Source of the DNA: Xenophilus sp. E41
GTDB lineage: Bacteria; Pseudomonadota; Gammaproteobacteria; Burkholderiales; Burkholderiaceae_C
Length of the DNA stretch: 64,000 nt
Reading direction: 5' to 3'
NCBI RefSeq assembly: GCF_003671765.1
Contig: NZ_QPIB01000008.1
Span: 186,001 to 250,000, forward strand
Below, one piece after another: positions 37,692-46,932 of this stretch. Every line of letters starts with the position of its first letter. Position 1 is the stretch's first letter. A program made the translations under genes and the position numbers. The notes beneath the pieces are model-generated. The model searched no databases and was not told the origin of the DNA. It saw only the letters and a program-made list of their open reading frames with translations.

Positions 37692-40571
37692 TTACTTGGT
37701 CAGCACGAAGCCCTTCAGCTTGCCGAAGGCGCCGTCGACCAGCGCCTTCTGCTGTTCCTGGTGCAGGTGCGAATAGCCCACGGCCGGCGAGGCCGAGGCG
37801 GCACGGCCGGCATAACCCAGCTTCTGCCCGTCGAGCATGTTCTCGTGGATGTAGTGCTGCACGAAGAACCAGGCACCCTGGTTCTGCGGCTCGTCCTGGC
37901 ACCACACGATCTCGGTCGCGTTGGCGTACTTCTTGATCTCGGCCGCGAAGGCCTTGTGCGGGAAGGGATAGAGCTGCTCGACGCGCAGCAGGGCCACGTC
38001 GTCGGCGCCCTTCTCCTCGCGCTTCTTGGCCAGGTCGTAGTACACCTTGCCCGAGCAGGCGACGATGCGCTTGACCTTCTCGGCCTTGAGTTCCTTGCTG
38101 TCGGGGATGACGGTCTGGAAGCCGCCCTTGATGAACTCCGACAGCGGGGAGGTCGCGTCCTTGTTCCGCAGCAGCGACTTCGGCGTCATGATGACCAGCG
38201 GCTTGCGCAGGTTGCGGATCTGCTGACGGCGCAGCACGTGGAAGATCTGGCTGGCCGTGGTCGGCTGCACGACCTGCATGTTGGTGTCGGCCGCGAGCTG
38301 CATGAAGCGCTCCAGGCGCGCCGAGCTGTGCTCGGGGCCCTGCCCTTCATAGCCGTGCGGCAGCATCAGCGTCAGGCCGTTCACGCGGCCCCACTTCACT
38401 TCGCCGGAGGCGATGAACTGGTCGATCACCACCTGGGCGCCGTTGACGAAGTCGCCGAACTGCGCTTCCCAGATCACGAGGGTGCTCGGGTCGTTGGAGG
38501 CGTAGCCGTATTCGAAGGCCAGCACCGCCTCTTCGGACAGGATGGAGTCGATGACGACGAACGGTGCCTGGTTCTCGGCCACGTTCTGCAGCGGCACGTA
38601 GGTGCCTTCGTCGAACTTCTCGCGGTTCTGGTCGTGCAGCACCGCATGGCGGTGCGTGAAGGTGCCGCGGCCGGAGTCCTCACCCGACAGGCGCACCGGG
38701 TAGCCGCTGGCCACCAGCGAGGCGAAGGCCATGTGCTCGCCCATGCCCCAGTCGACGTTGACGTCGCCTCGGCCCATGGCGGCGCGGTCGTCCAGCACCT
38801 TCTTGACCAGCGGGTGCACGGTGAAGCCCGACGGCACCGTGGTGATCTTCTCGGCCAGGCGCTTCCACTCGGCGAGCGGGATCGCCGTGTCGGCGGCATC
38901 GGTCCACTTCTTGTTGAGGTAGGGGCTCCAGTCGACCGCGTACTTGCTCTTGAAGTTGGTGAGCACCGGGTCGGAAGTGTTCTTGCCGGCGTCGAAGGCG
39001 GCGCGCTGCGCCTTGACCATGTCGTCGCCCAGCGTGTCGCCCAGGCCCTGCGCGGCCAGCTTGTCGGCGTACAGCTTGCGCGTGCCGGGGTGGGCCGCGA
39101 TCTTCTTGTACATCAGCGGCTGGGTGAGGGACGGGGTGTCCTGCTCGTTGTGGCCCAGCTTGCGGAAGCAGACGATGTCGACCACCACGTCCTTGTTGAA
39201 CTCCTGGCGGTACTCGAGGGCGAGTTGCGTGCACAGCACCACGGCTTCGGGATCGTCGCCATTCACGTGCAGAACCGGCGCGTCGATCATCTTGACCACG
39301 TCGGTGCAGTACAGCGTCGAGCGGCTGTCGCGCGGGTCGCTGGTGGTGAAGCCGATCTGGTTGTTGATGACGATGTGGACCGTGCCGCCGGTGTAGTAGC
39401 CGCGGGTCTCGGCCAGCGCCAGCGTTTCCATCACGACGCCCTGGCCGGCGAAGGCCGCATCGCCGTGCACCAGCACGGGCAGGACCTGGTCGCCTTCCTT
39501 GTCGCCGCGGCGGTCCATGCGTGCACGCACGGATCCTTCGACGACCGGGTTCACGATCTCGAGGTGCGAGGGGTTGAACGCCAGCGACAGGTGCACCGGG
39601 CCGCCAGGGGTGCTGACGTCGGAGCTGAAGCCCTGGTGGTACTTCACGTCGCCGCTGGGCAGATCTTCGGGCGCGGTGTGGTCGAACTCGGCGAACAGGT
39701 CCTTGGGCATCTTGCCCAGGGTGTTGACCAGCACGTTCAGGCGGCCGCGGTGGGCCATGCCGATGACGATCTCCTGCACGCCCTTCTCGCCGGCGCGGTT
39801 GATCAGCTCGTCCATCGAGACGATGAAGCTCTCGCCGCCCTCGAGCGAGAAGCGCTTCTGGCCGACGTACTTGGTGTGCAGGAAGCGCTCCAGGCCTTCG
39901 GCGGCCGTGAGGCGGTCGAGCACGCGCTTCTTCTGCTCGTTGCTCAGCTTGGGATTCGTGCGGGCGCTTTCCAGCTTTTCCTGCCACCAGCGCTTCTGCG
40001 CCTGGTCGGTGATGTACATGTACTCGGCGCCGATGGTGCCGCAGTAGGTTTCACGCAGCGCATTCAGCAGCTCGCGCAGGGACATCGTGTCCTTGCCGAA
40101 GAAGGTGTTGCTGGTGTTGAAGACGGTTTCGAGGTCGGCGTCGGAGAAGCCGTAGAAGGACGGCTCGAGCTCGGGAATGGCCGGGCGCTCGGTGCGCTTG
40201 AGCGGGTCGAGGTCGGCCCAGCGGGCGCCGACGTTGCGGTACGCGGCGATCAGCTGCTGGACGGCGGTGCGCTGGCGGCCCAGTTCGGAATCGGCGCCGC
40301 TGGCCTGCACGACCTTCGTGGTGCCCTGCTTCGCACGCTCGGCGAAGGCGTTGATGACCGGAAGATGGGGGACGTCCTTCGTGTTGCTGCCGTCGGTGGC
40401 AGGCACGTGCTGGAGTGCGTCGAAGTAGGAGCGCCAGTTGTCGGGCACGCTGCCCGGGTTGGCGAGGTAGTTCTCGTACATCTCTTCGACATAGGGCGCG
40501 TTGCCGCCGAAGAGGTAGGAGTTGCCTTGATAGGCGGTGTAGACCGTCGATGGAGACGAAGAATCGCTCAT
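37692..40571 (-). CDS. odhA: 2-oxoglutarate dehydrogenase E1 component
   Basis: A 959-residue thiamine-diphosphate enzyme, the first and rate-controlling part of the complex in the citric acid cycle. The N-terminal segment (YLFGGNAPYVEEMYENYLAN) is the E2-docking region. GMAHRGRLNVLVNTLGK and HGDAAFAGQGVVMET lie in the ThDP/Mg domain. The C-terminus ends with the EE/PYR-type region KALVDGAFG. It heads the odhA-odhB-lpdA operon. The 254 bases upstream, to the prpE stop, hold no gene; a short GCTTCC/GGAAGC dyad lies just before the start codon. Confidence 0.97.
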   Translation of the reverse strand: MSDSSSPSTVYTAYQGNSYLFGGNAPYVEEMYENYLANPGSVPDNWRSYFDALQHVPATDGSNTKDVPHLPVINAFAERAKQGTTKVVQASGADSELGRQRTAVQQLIAAYRNVGARWADLDPLKRTERPAIPELEPSFYGFSDADLETVFNTSNTFFGKDTMSLRELLNALRETYCGTIGAEYMYITDQAQKRWWQEKLESARTNPKLSNEQKKRVLDRLTAAEGLERFLHTKYVGQKRFSLEGGESFIVSMDELINRAGEKGVQEIVIGMAHRGRLNVLVNTLGKMPKDLFAEFDHTAPEDLPSGDVKYHQGFSSDVSTPGGPVHLSLAFNPSHLEIVNPVVEGSVRARMDRRGDKEGDQVLPVLVHGDAAFAGQGVVMETLALAETRGYYTGGTVHIVINNQIGFTTSDPRDSRSTLYCTDVVKMIDAPVLHVNGDDPEAVVLCTQLALEYRQEFNKDVVVDIVCFRKLGHNEQDTPSLTQPLMYKKIAAHPGTRKLYADKLAAQGLGDTLGDDMVKAQRAAFDAGKNTSDPVLTNFKSKYAVDWSPYLNKKWTDAADTAIPLAEWKRLAEKITTVPSGFTVHPLVKKVLDDRAAMGRGDVNVDWGMGEHMAFASLVASGYPVRLSGEDSGRGTFTHRHAVLHDQNREKFDEGTYVPLQNVAENQAPFVVIDSILSEEAVLAFEYGYASNDPSTLVIWEAQFGDFVNGAQVVIDQFIASGEVKWGRVNGLTLMLPHGYEGQGPEHSSARLERFMQLAADTNMQVVQPTTASQIFHVLRRQQIRNLRKPLVIMTPKSLLRNKDATSPLSEFIKGGFQTVIPDSKELKAEKVKRIVACSGKVYYDLAKKREEKGADDVALLRVEQLYPFPHKAFAAEIKKYANATEIVWCQDEPQNQGAWFFVQHYIHENMLDGQKLGYAGRAASASPAVGYSHLHQEQQKALVDGAFGKLKGFVLTK

Positions 40572-40825
40572 GTTCCGCTGACCTCCGCTTCCCTGAAGGA
40601 AGCATTAGCTGGTTTGAAAACCTTCCGCGACACGGCTGAACCGATTGGCGGATGCGACTGTGGCTGGGGAAGGGCCTGAGTACCATCGCATTGTGCCACG
40701 TCAAGCATGTGACGCCGGACGGCGCCCAATACAAGTGTCGGCAGTGCAGTCATCCGCGCGTGCAGAAATCGACCATTCTTGGCATGCCGGACCGGCGCGG
40801 CAACCGGGATGACCCGGCCCGCCTT

Positions 40826-42739
40826 TCAACCCGCCGCCACGGCGGTGCGCACGGCCTGCAGCGTGGCGGGGTCGTCGAGCGTGGTCAGGTCGCCCGGGTC
40901 GCGCTGCTCGCACACGGCCTGGATGGCGCGGCGCAGCAGCTTGCCGCTGCGCGTCTTGGGCAGGCCGGGCACGAAGCGCACGCGCGCCGGCCGCGCCAGC
41001 GCACCGAGGTCGTCGGCCACCCGCTTCATGATCTCGCCCTCGAGCTTCATCGCCTCGGCGCTGTCGGTCGCAGCGTTGCCCGTCCTGGGCACCACGAAGG
41101 CCATCGCGACCTGCCCCTTGAGCGCATCGGCGACGCCCACCACCGCGACCTCGGCCACGTTGGCATGGCCGGAGATGGCCTCCTCGATCTCGCGCGTGCC
41201 CAGGCGGTGGCCGGCGACGTTGATCACGTCATCGGTGCGCCCGAGGATGTAGTAGTAGCCCTCCACGTCGCGGATGCCCCAGTCGAAGGTGGAGTACACG
41301 AGCTTGCCGGGGATGCTCTTCCAGTAGGTGTTGACGAAGCGCTCGTCGTCGCGCCACACGGTCTGCATGAAGCCCGGTGGCGTCGGTCCTTCGATCACGA
41401 CCACGCCCTTCTCGTTGGGCGCCGTGAGTTCCTCGCCCGTGGTCTCGTGCACGATCTTCACCTTGTAGCCGTACATCGCGATGCCCGGGCTGCCGAACTT
41501 CGCCGGCCGACGCTCCACGCCGCTGGGCAGCGTGATGATCGGCCAGCCCGATTCGGTCTGCCAGTAGTTGTCGATGATCGGCACGCCCAGGCCCTCGCTG
41601 ATCCACCGGGCCGTGGGTTCGTCCAGCGGCTCACCGGCCAGGAAGAGCGCGCGCAGGCTCGACAGGTCGTACTTCCTGAGCAATGCCGGGTCCTGCTTCT
41701 TGAGCACGCGCACGGCCGTGGGCGCGCTGAACATCACTGTCACCTTGTACTTCTCGACCAGGCGCCACCAGATGCCGCCATCCGGCTGGCGGTCCATGCC
41801 CTGCGTGGGCAGACCCTCGTACATGATCGTGGCCATGCCGGCGATCAGCGGCCCATAGACGATGTAGCTGTGGCCGACGACCCAGCCGATGTCGCTGGTG
41901 GAAAAGTACGTCTCACCGGCTCGGCCATCGAAGATGTGCCGCATGCTGGCCGCCAGCGCGACCGCGTAGCCGCCCACGTCGCGCTGCACGCCCTTGGGCT
42001 TGCCGGTGGTGCCGCTGGTGTAGATGGTGTAGCTGATATCGGTCGCATTTAGCCAGGTACACGGCACCTGCGTTTGGGCATGGTTTTGGCCTGCAGCGGC
42101 CGCCAGATGGTCGCGACCCGCTACCAATTCCATAGCAGCGAGGCCCCGGTCGTACAGCAGCACCGCCGCCGGCTTGTGGGCCGACAGGCGGATCGCCTCG
42201 TCCAGCAGCGGCTTGTACGGCACCACCTTGCCGCCGCGCGAGCCCGCGTCGGCGCTGACGACCACCTTCGGCTGCGCGTCCTCGATGCGCGAGGCCAGCG
42301 AGCCGCTGGCGAAGCCGCCGAACACCACGCAGTGGATGGCGCCGATGCGTGCGCAGGCCAGCATCGCGAAGGCGGCCTGCGCGATCATGGGCATGTAGAT
42401 GAGCACGCGGTCGCCGCGCTGCACGCCCAGTTCGATCAGCATCGCCGCCGTGCGCTGCACCTCGGCGTGCAGTTCGCGAAAGGTATAGCTGCGCTCGCTG
42501 CCCGTCTCGGTCGAGATCGCGATGAGCGCCGGCTGCTCGCCGCGCTGGGCCAGGTGCCGGTCGACCGCGTTGTGGCACAGGTTGGTCTGGCCGCCCACGA
42601 ACCAGCGGCAGAACGGCGGCCGGCTGGCGTCCAGGATCTGCGTCGGCGCCTGGTGCCAGTCGATCAGGCGGGCCTGCTCGGCCCAGAAGGCTTCGGGATG
42701 CTCCAGGGAGCGGCGGTGGAATTCGGCGTAGCTGGACAT
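40826..42739 (-). CDS. prpE: Propionyl-CoA synthetase (acetyl-CoA synthetase-like)
   Basis: A 637-residue adenylate-forming CoA ligase. YTIYTSGTTGKPKGVQRD is the phosphate loop, and TRSGKLLRR carries the acylation-sensitive Lys near the C-terminus. DAGSRGGKVVPYKPLLDEA resembles PrpE more than Acs. It activates propionate to propionyl-CoA, feeding the methylcitrate cycle, whose genes are not here. Just before the phosphate loop, the segment AAMELVAGRDHLAAAAGQ is encoded by a dispersed repeat copy (42083-42138) and looks like an in-frame insertion. The ATG follows an AGGAGAC site. Confidence 0.9.
   Translation of the reverse strand: MSSYAEFHRRSLEHPEAFWAEQARLIDWHQAPTQILDASRPPFCRWFVGGQTNLCHNAVDRHLAQRGEQPALIAISTETGSERSYTFRELHAEVQRTAAMLIELGVQRGDRVLIYMPMIAQAAFAMLACARIGAIHCVVFGGFASGSLASRIEDAQPKVVVSADAGSRGGKVVPYKPLLDEAIRLSAHKPAAVLLYDRGLAAMELVAGRDHLAAAAGQNHAQTQVPCTWLNATDISYTIYTSGTTGKPKGVQRDVGGYAVALAASMRHIFDGRAGETYFSTSDIGWVVGHSYIVYGPLIAGMATIMYEGLPTQGMDRQPDGGIWWRLVEKYKVTVMFSAPTAVRVLKKQDPALLRKYDLSSLRALFLAGEPLDEPTARWISEGLGVPIIDNYWQTESGWPIITLPSGVERRPAKFGSPGIAMYGYKVKIVHETTGEELTAPNEKGVVVIEGPTPPGFMQTVWRDDERFVNTYWKSIPGKLVYSTFDWGIRDVEGYYYILGRTDDVINVAGHRLGTREIEEAISGHANVAEVAVVGVADALKGQVAMAFVVPRTGNAATDSAEAMKLEGEIMKRVADDLGALARPARVRFVPGLPKTRSGKLLRRAIQAVCEQRDPGDLTTLDDPATLQAVRTAVAAG
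42083..42138. repeat. Dispersed repeat, copy 6 (in frame inside prpE, opposite orientation)
   Basis: Read on the minus strand: GCTATGGAATTGGTAGC, then a GGTCGCGACC palindrome, then GCTGCAGGCCAAAAC. The outer blocks match copy 1, but the orientation on the chromosome is reversed. Confidence 0.65.
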
Positions 42740-42851
42740 GCGGTCTCCTGTCGTTCTTGTGGCGCGCCAGCCCGCGGCTGCGATGCGCGCGGGCATCGTG
42801 AGTGGCGGCGCTTTCGCGAAGCTGACGTGCCGTCCCGCGCGTCCTGCGCTC

Positions 42852-43622
42852 TCAGGACACGTCGAGACGCCGCGCGTTGGGCGGGATGAAGGATTCGAAG
42901 AAGTACAGCGGTTCGCGCCCCGCCATCGCCCCGCTCTCCAGCAGCATGCCGAGCGAACCGGCCTGCACGCCGACCGCAGCGGCTGCTTCGGCCGACAGCG
43001 CCACGAAGGCCACGCGCTGCGACACCTCGGTCACCGGCATGCTGCTTTCGCTGCCGAGCATCTGCTTCAGGTTGGCGCCGTCCAGCGCGGCCAGGGGCGC
43101 CGACGCAAGGCCGGGAAACGCCCGGGCGCTGAAGTAGAGGCGGTTGAACACGTCGAATTCGCCATTGACGCTGATGCGGCGCGAAATGCGCACCACCTCG
43201 CCGTCGGCGGGATGCAGCCAGTCGGACCAGGGCCCCGGCTCGGCCACGCGCTGGCGGTCGAGCATCTTCGGATACAGCGGCAGGAAGGCCGGCTCGTCCT
43301 CGCGTCCCAGAAAGCGCAGATGCAGCGGCGCATCGATCGCACCGCGGCCCTCGGCCACGTAAGTGCCGCTGCCGTGGGTGCGAACCACGACGCCCTCGTC
43401 CGCCAATTCGCGCAGCGCCCGCTGCACCGTGCCCAGGCTGTAGTTCGTCATCCGGGCAAGCTCGCGCTCAGCCGGCAGTTGGCTGCCGGGCTTCCAGTGG
43501 CCGCCGCGGATGGCTGACGCCAGGGTGGCACGCAGCTGCGCGTACTTCGCCAGGCCCGGAGCCGGAGGCTGGGTGAAGGGAGCGAGCGGGTCGTCGGTGG
43601 AGGGGGCGAGGCGTGCGTTCAT
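42852..43622 (-). CDS. GntR-family transcriptional regulator (HutC/UTRA type)
   Basis: A 256-residue repressor-type protein with an N-terminal winged helix (about 25-90; ELARMTNYSLGTVQRAL, then VVRTHGSGTYVA) and a C-terminal UTRA ligand domain (about 100-250). HutC-type GntR proteins usually sense a pathway metabolite and repress nearby catabolic genes. It is divergent from a Bug/TctC-type gene, and two inverted repeats overlap the facing promoter (43657-43699), so it probably controls that cluster. The effector is unknown. Confidence 0.88.
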   Translation of the reverse strand: MNARLAPSTDDPLAPFTQPPAPGLAKYAQLRATLASAIRGGHWKPGSQLPAERELARMTNYSLGTVQRALRELADEGVVVRTHGSGTYVAEGRGAIDAPLHLRFLGREDEPAFLPLYPKMLDRQRVAEPGPWSDWLHPADGEVVRISRRISVNGEFDVFNRLYFSARAFPGLASAPLAALDGANLKQMLGSESSMPVTEVSQRVAFVALSAEAAAAVGVQAGSLGMLLESGAMAGREPLYFFESFIPPNARRLDVS

Positions 43623-43656
43623 GGAGGCGTGGCCGGATGCTAACGTCGCTGGCCGT

Positions 43657-43699
43657 TTGACAAGTGCTCTATAGCACCATAGCATCCAAGCTCTTGGAT
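43657..43699 (+). promoter_or_regulatory. Promoter with two embedded inverted repeats, probable GntR operators
   Basis: TTGACA (43657-43662), a 17-base spacer and TAGCAT (43680-43685) form a good sigma-70 promoter for the binding-protein gene. GTGCT-CTAT-AGCAC (43664-43677) lies entirely between the -35 and -10. The perfect palindrome ATCCAAG-CT-CTTGGAT (43684-43699) overlaps the end of the -10 and the start region. A repressor bound to either would block RNA polymerase. Confidence 0.7.
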
Positions 43700-43745
43700 T
43701 CAGAAACCTGGCACGCCGGCAGGCGGAGGCCCCACGGAGACAGGC

Positions 43746-44726
43746 ATGCAAACACGACGACCGCTGATGGCAGCCGCCATCGGCACCGCCCTTCTGGCGC
43801 TGGCAGCGCCCGCTATCGCCGCAGACCCGGCTTGGCCGACCAAGCCGGTGCGCATCCTCTTCGGCTTTCCGGCCGCCAGTGCCACCGACGTGATCGCGCG
43901 CGCCGTGGGGCAGAAGCTGTCGGAGAAGTGGGGCCAGCCGGTGGTGATCGAGAACCGTCCCGGTGCGGGCGGCAACCTGGGCACCGAGCTGGCGGCGCGG
44001 GCGCCGGGCGACGGCTACACCATCTTCTTCGGCACGGTGGCCAACGCGATCAGCACCACGCTCTACACCAGGCTCAACTACGACTACCTGAAGGATTTCA
44101 AGCCGATCACCCTCGTGTCGATCACGCCGCTGGTGCTGGTCGCGAACCCCTCGGTGCCTTTCGGAAACGTCAAGGAATTGATCGCGCATGCGCGCGCCAA
44201 CCCGGGCAAGCTGAACTTCGGCTCGGGCGGCGTGGGCACCTCGAACCACCTGGCGGGCGAGATGTTCAAGCGCGCGACGAACACCGACCTCGTGCACGTT
44301 GCGTACAAGGGCACGCCGGCGGCCTACAACGACATGTTCAGCGGCCAGATCGCGCTGATGTTCGACAACATCGTGGCGGCCACGCCGCACGTGAAGTCCG
44401 AGCGCCTGCGCCCCCTCGCCGTCAGCAGCAAGGAGCGCGTCGAGACGCTGCCCGACGTGCCCACGCTGGCCGAGTCGGGCCTGCCGGGCTTCGAGGCCGT
44501 GTCGTGGATCGGCGCGCTCGTGCCGGCCGCCACGCCCGAACCCGTCGCCGACAAGATCCACGCCGACATGGTGGCGGTGCTGCGCGACCCCGATCTGCGC
44601 CGCCAGCTCGCCTCGGCCGGCGCCATCGTGGTCGGCAACAGCCGCCAGGAATTCGCCCGCTGGAACGAGGCCGAGATCGCCAAGTGGGCGCAGGCCGTCA
44701 AGCAGTCGGGTGCCAAGCTGGACTGA
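43746..44726 (+). CDS. Tripartite tricarboxylate transporter substrate-binding protein (Bug/TctC family)
   Basis: A 326-residue periplasmic binding protein. Signal peptide MQTRRPLMAAAIGTALLALA ends APAIAADPAW. The body has Bug-family features: KPVRILFGFPAASATDVIAR, ENRPGAGGNLGTE and VHVAYKGTPAAYNDM. It captures carboxylates for TctAB-type transport, but no TctA or TctB gene is nearby. Such orphan Bug genes are very numerous in Burkholderiales. It follows a GGAG ribosome site and probably forms an operon with the FAD oxidoreductase gene 55 bases downstream. Confidence 0.92.
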   Translation: MQTRRPLMAAAIGTALLALAAPAIAADPAWPTKPVRILFGFPAASATDVIARAVGQKLSEKWGQPVVIENRPGAGGNLGTELAARAPGDGYTIFFGTVANAISTTLYTRLNYDYLKDFKPITLVSITPLVLVANPSVPFGNVKELIAHARANPGKLNFGSGGVGTSNHLAGEMFKRATNTDLVHVAYKGTPAAYNDMFSGQIALMFDNIVAATPHVKSERLRPLAVSSKERVETLPDVPTLAESGLPGFEAVSWIGALVPAATPEPVADKIHADMVAVLRDPDLRRQLASAGAIVVGNSRQEFARWNEAEIAKWAQAVKQSGAKLD

Positions 44727-44781
44727 CCCCGTCCCACCCTCTCCCCATTCTTTTCCTCCAGACACCGCAAGGAACATCCCC

Positions 44782-46167
44782 GTGAGCCTCTCCATGATCC
44801 AGGAACCCAGCCGACACGTCCCCGTGCTGACAGAGGCCGACGTGGTCGTCGTCGGCGGCGGCACGACCGGCCCGATCGCGGCCATCGCCGCCGCGCGGCG
44901 CGGGAGCAAGGTGGTGCTGATCGAGCGCTTCGGCTCGCTCGGCGGCATCCTCACGCTGGGCCTGAACACCAAGCCCTCGGGCGCGCTGATCGGCGGCATC
45001 CCGCTGGAGATCTGGAACCTGGCGCGCGCAGCCGGCGGCGCGGGCGACGACTACATGGCCACCACCAAGACCGGCGGCGTGCGCATCGCCTCGCCCACCG
45101 ACCCGGAGATCATGAAGATGCTGCTCACGCGCCTGTGCGTGGAGGCCGGCGTGCAGATCCTGTTCGAGACCTTCGTATCCTCGCCTCACGTGGAGGACGG
45201 CACCGTCAAGGGCGTCTTCGTCGAAAGCAAGGCCGGCCGCCAGTTCGTGGCGGCCAAGGTGCTGATCGACTGCTCGGCCGACGCCGACATGGCGGCCAAG
45301 GCCGGTGCACCCTTCGTGATGGGCTCGGGCGACGCCGAGGCGCGCATGCAGCCCGTGTCGATGTACTTCATCATGAAGAACGTCGACCTGGTGCGCCTGG
45401 CGGACTGGGCCCGCGACTGCGATGACGTACCAGCCCGCGCGATCCCGGGCGATCGCGAAGGCCTCGCCTACGGCCTGTGGCTGACGGGCTTCAACGGCAT
45501 GCTCAGGCGATTCCAGGACGAGACCGGCGTCAAGCTGCAGCGCGACAACATCACGCTCAAGACGGCCGACGGCCAGATGTACGTGAACGCCACGCGCGTG
45601 CTCGGCGTAAACGTGTTCTCGCCGGCCGAGTTCACCGGTGCGATCCTCGAGTGCTACCGCCAGATCGAGGGCGTGTGCCGCTTCCTGCGCGAGCGCGTGC
45701 CGGGCTTCGAGGAGGCGCGCCTCGGCCAGGTGTCGCCCATCCTGGGCGTGCGCGAGACGCGGCACATCGAGGGCGAGTACACCTTGACCGGGGCCGACTC
45801 GCGCGGCGAAACGCATTTCGAGGACAGCATCGGCGCCGACGCCTCGGCACTCGACATCCACGACCCGAAGGGCGGCGACGTCGACTTCCAGAGCATGCCG
45901 CCCTACGAGATTCCCTATCGCTGCCTGCTGCCGCGCAAGGTCGAGCAACTGCTGGTGGCCGGCCGCTGCATCTCGGCCGACCACGACGCGCACGCCCGCT
46001 CGCGCAACATGCCGGCCTGCATGGCCACCGGGCAGGCGGCCGGCGTGGCGGCGGCGATCGCCGTGGAGACCGGCGTCAGCGTGCGCAAGGTGCCGGTGGT
46101 GCAGGTCCAGCAGGCGCTGCAGGCGCTGGGCATGCCGCTGTTCGCCCGCGACGTGCCGCAGCGCTGA
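44782..46167 (+). CDS. FAD-dependent oxidoreductase (FAD_oxidored family)
   Basis: A 461-residue flavoprotein. The dinucleotide fold begins at DVVVVGGGTTGPIAAIAAAR and continues to VVLIERFGSLGG. The C-terminal FAD segment is VAGRCISADHDAHARSRNMP with ATGQAAGVAAAIA. This pfam12831-type family is known mainly from gene clusters for breakdown of unusual carboxylates; the reaction is not known. GTG at 44782 follows AAGGAA at good spacing; the next ATG (44794) is an alternative. It lies in the GntR cluster between the binding-protein and hydrolase genes. Confidence 0.82.
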   Translation: MSLSMIQEPSRHVPVLTEADVVVVGGGTTGPIAAIAAARRGSKVVLIERFGSLGGILTLGLNTKPSGALIGGIPLEIWNLARAAGGAGDDYMATTKTGGVRIASPTDPEIMKMLLTRLCVEAGVQILFETFVSSPHVEDGTVKGVFVESKAGRQFVAAKVLIDCSADADMAAKAGAPFVMGSGDAEARMQPVSMYFIMKNVDLVRLADWARDCDDVPARAIPGDREGLAYGLWLTGFNGMLRRFQDETGVKLQRDNITLKTADGQMYVNATRVLGVNVFSPAEFTGAILECYRQIEGVCRFLRERVPGFEEARLGQVSPILGVRETRHIEGEYTLTGADSRGETHFEDSIGADASALDIHDPKGGDVDFQSMPPYEIPYRCLLPRKVEQLLVAGRCISADHDAHARSRNMPACMATGQAAGVAAAIAVETGVSVRKVPVVQVQQALQALGMPLFARDVPQR

Positions 46168-46203
46168 AGCGCACGACGCCGGCGGCGCATCCCGCGACGG
46201 GTA

Positions 46204-46809
46204 TCAGCGGATCAGCGCCTGCCACTCCCGGAACGCGGGGTGCTCGGCCGTGCGCAGCCACTCGAAGCCCACCATCTCGGTCGTGACCAGTTCGGCGCCG
46301 GCACCGGCCAGGCGGTCGAAGGCCGCGTCGCGGTTGCGCTCGGTGCGCGAGCTGCAGGCATCGGTCACCACCCAGACGTCGAATTCGTCCTCGAGCAGGT
46401 CGAGCGCGGTCTGCAGCAGGCACACATGCGCCTCGCAGCCGGCCACGACGAGGGTGTTGCGCTCCTCGGCCGGTGCCGCGGGCTTCTGCAGGTGCTTGGG
46501 CAGGCTACGCGCATTGCCGCGTGGCGCCTGCGGCGCGGGCGTGCGCAGCCACTCGCCCAAACCCTCTTCGACGCCGCTGAAGTGCATCTTGGCCAGTGTC
46601 TTGCGGCACAGGCCGCGGATCTCGGCCGGGTTCTCGCCGAGCTTGGACGGGTTCTGCTCGGTGCCCCAGGCCGGCACGTCGAGCAGCTTCGCGAGCTGTG
46701 CCAGGCGGCTGGCGTTGCGCAGCACCGCCTCGGCCTCGAAGATGGCCGGCATCAGGCGGGCCTGGTAGTCGACCAGGACGAGTTGGGATTGGGAAGCGTC
46801 GAGCAGCAT
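46204..46809 (-). CDS. Isochorismatase-like cysteine hydrolase (YcaC-type)
   Basis: A 201-residue hydrolase with the family triad: Asp14 (LVLVDYQ), Lys74 (TLAKMHFSG) and Cys130 (GCEAHVCLLQTA). The VxxCEAHVC form is close to YcaC and related amidases. About 25 residues rich in Pro/Ala (about 90-117) are inserted before the Cys strand. It is transcribed toward the FAD oxidoreductase gene, against the rest of the cluster, so it may be regulated separately. Substrate unknown; amide or imine hydrolysis is typical. Confidence 0.82.
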   Translation of the reverse strand: MLLDASQSQLVLVDYQARLMPAIFEAEAVLRNASRLAQLAKLLDVPAWGTEQNPSKLGENPAEIRGLCRKTLAKMHFSGVEEGLGEWLRTPAPQAPRGNARSLPKHLQKPAAPAEERNTLVVAGCEAHVCLLQTALDLLEDEFDVWVVTDACSSRTERNRDAAFDRLAGAGAELVTTEMVGFEWLRTAEHPAFREWQALIR

Positions 46810-46932
46810 GGCGGTCGGGAGGGAAAAGCGAAGCGAAAGCCGGACCCTACCACCGAACCCGCCCCGCGCCGGGCGGACTTGGTGCGAGCACGCTTCGATG
46901 CTGAAATGCCCCGACAACAGCAGGAGACACGT

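Noticed and set aside
36753-40679. A 1308-codon open frame on the + strand
   Set aside because: It lies antisense to odhA and odhB, is low-complexity Val/Gly/His-rich and has no domain signature. It is a shadow of GC-rich codon use.
40572-40825. Gene or riboswitch upstream of odhA
   Set aside because: The only frames are short antisense shadows. A TTGACG at 40699-40704 (minus strand) has no good -10, and no conserved RNA fold is apparent.
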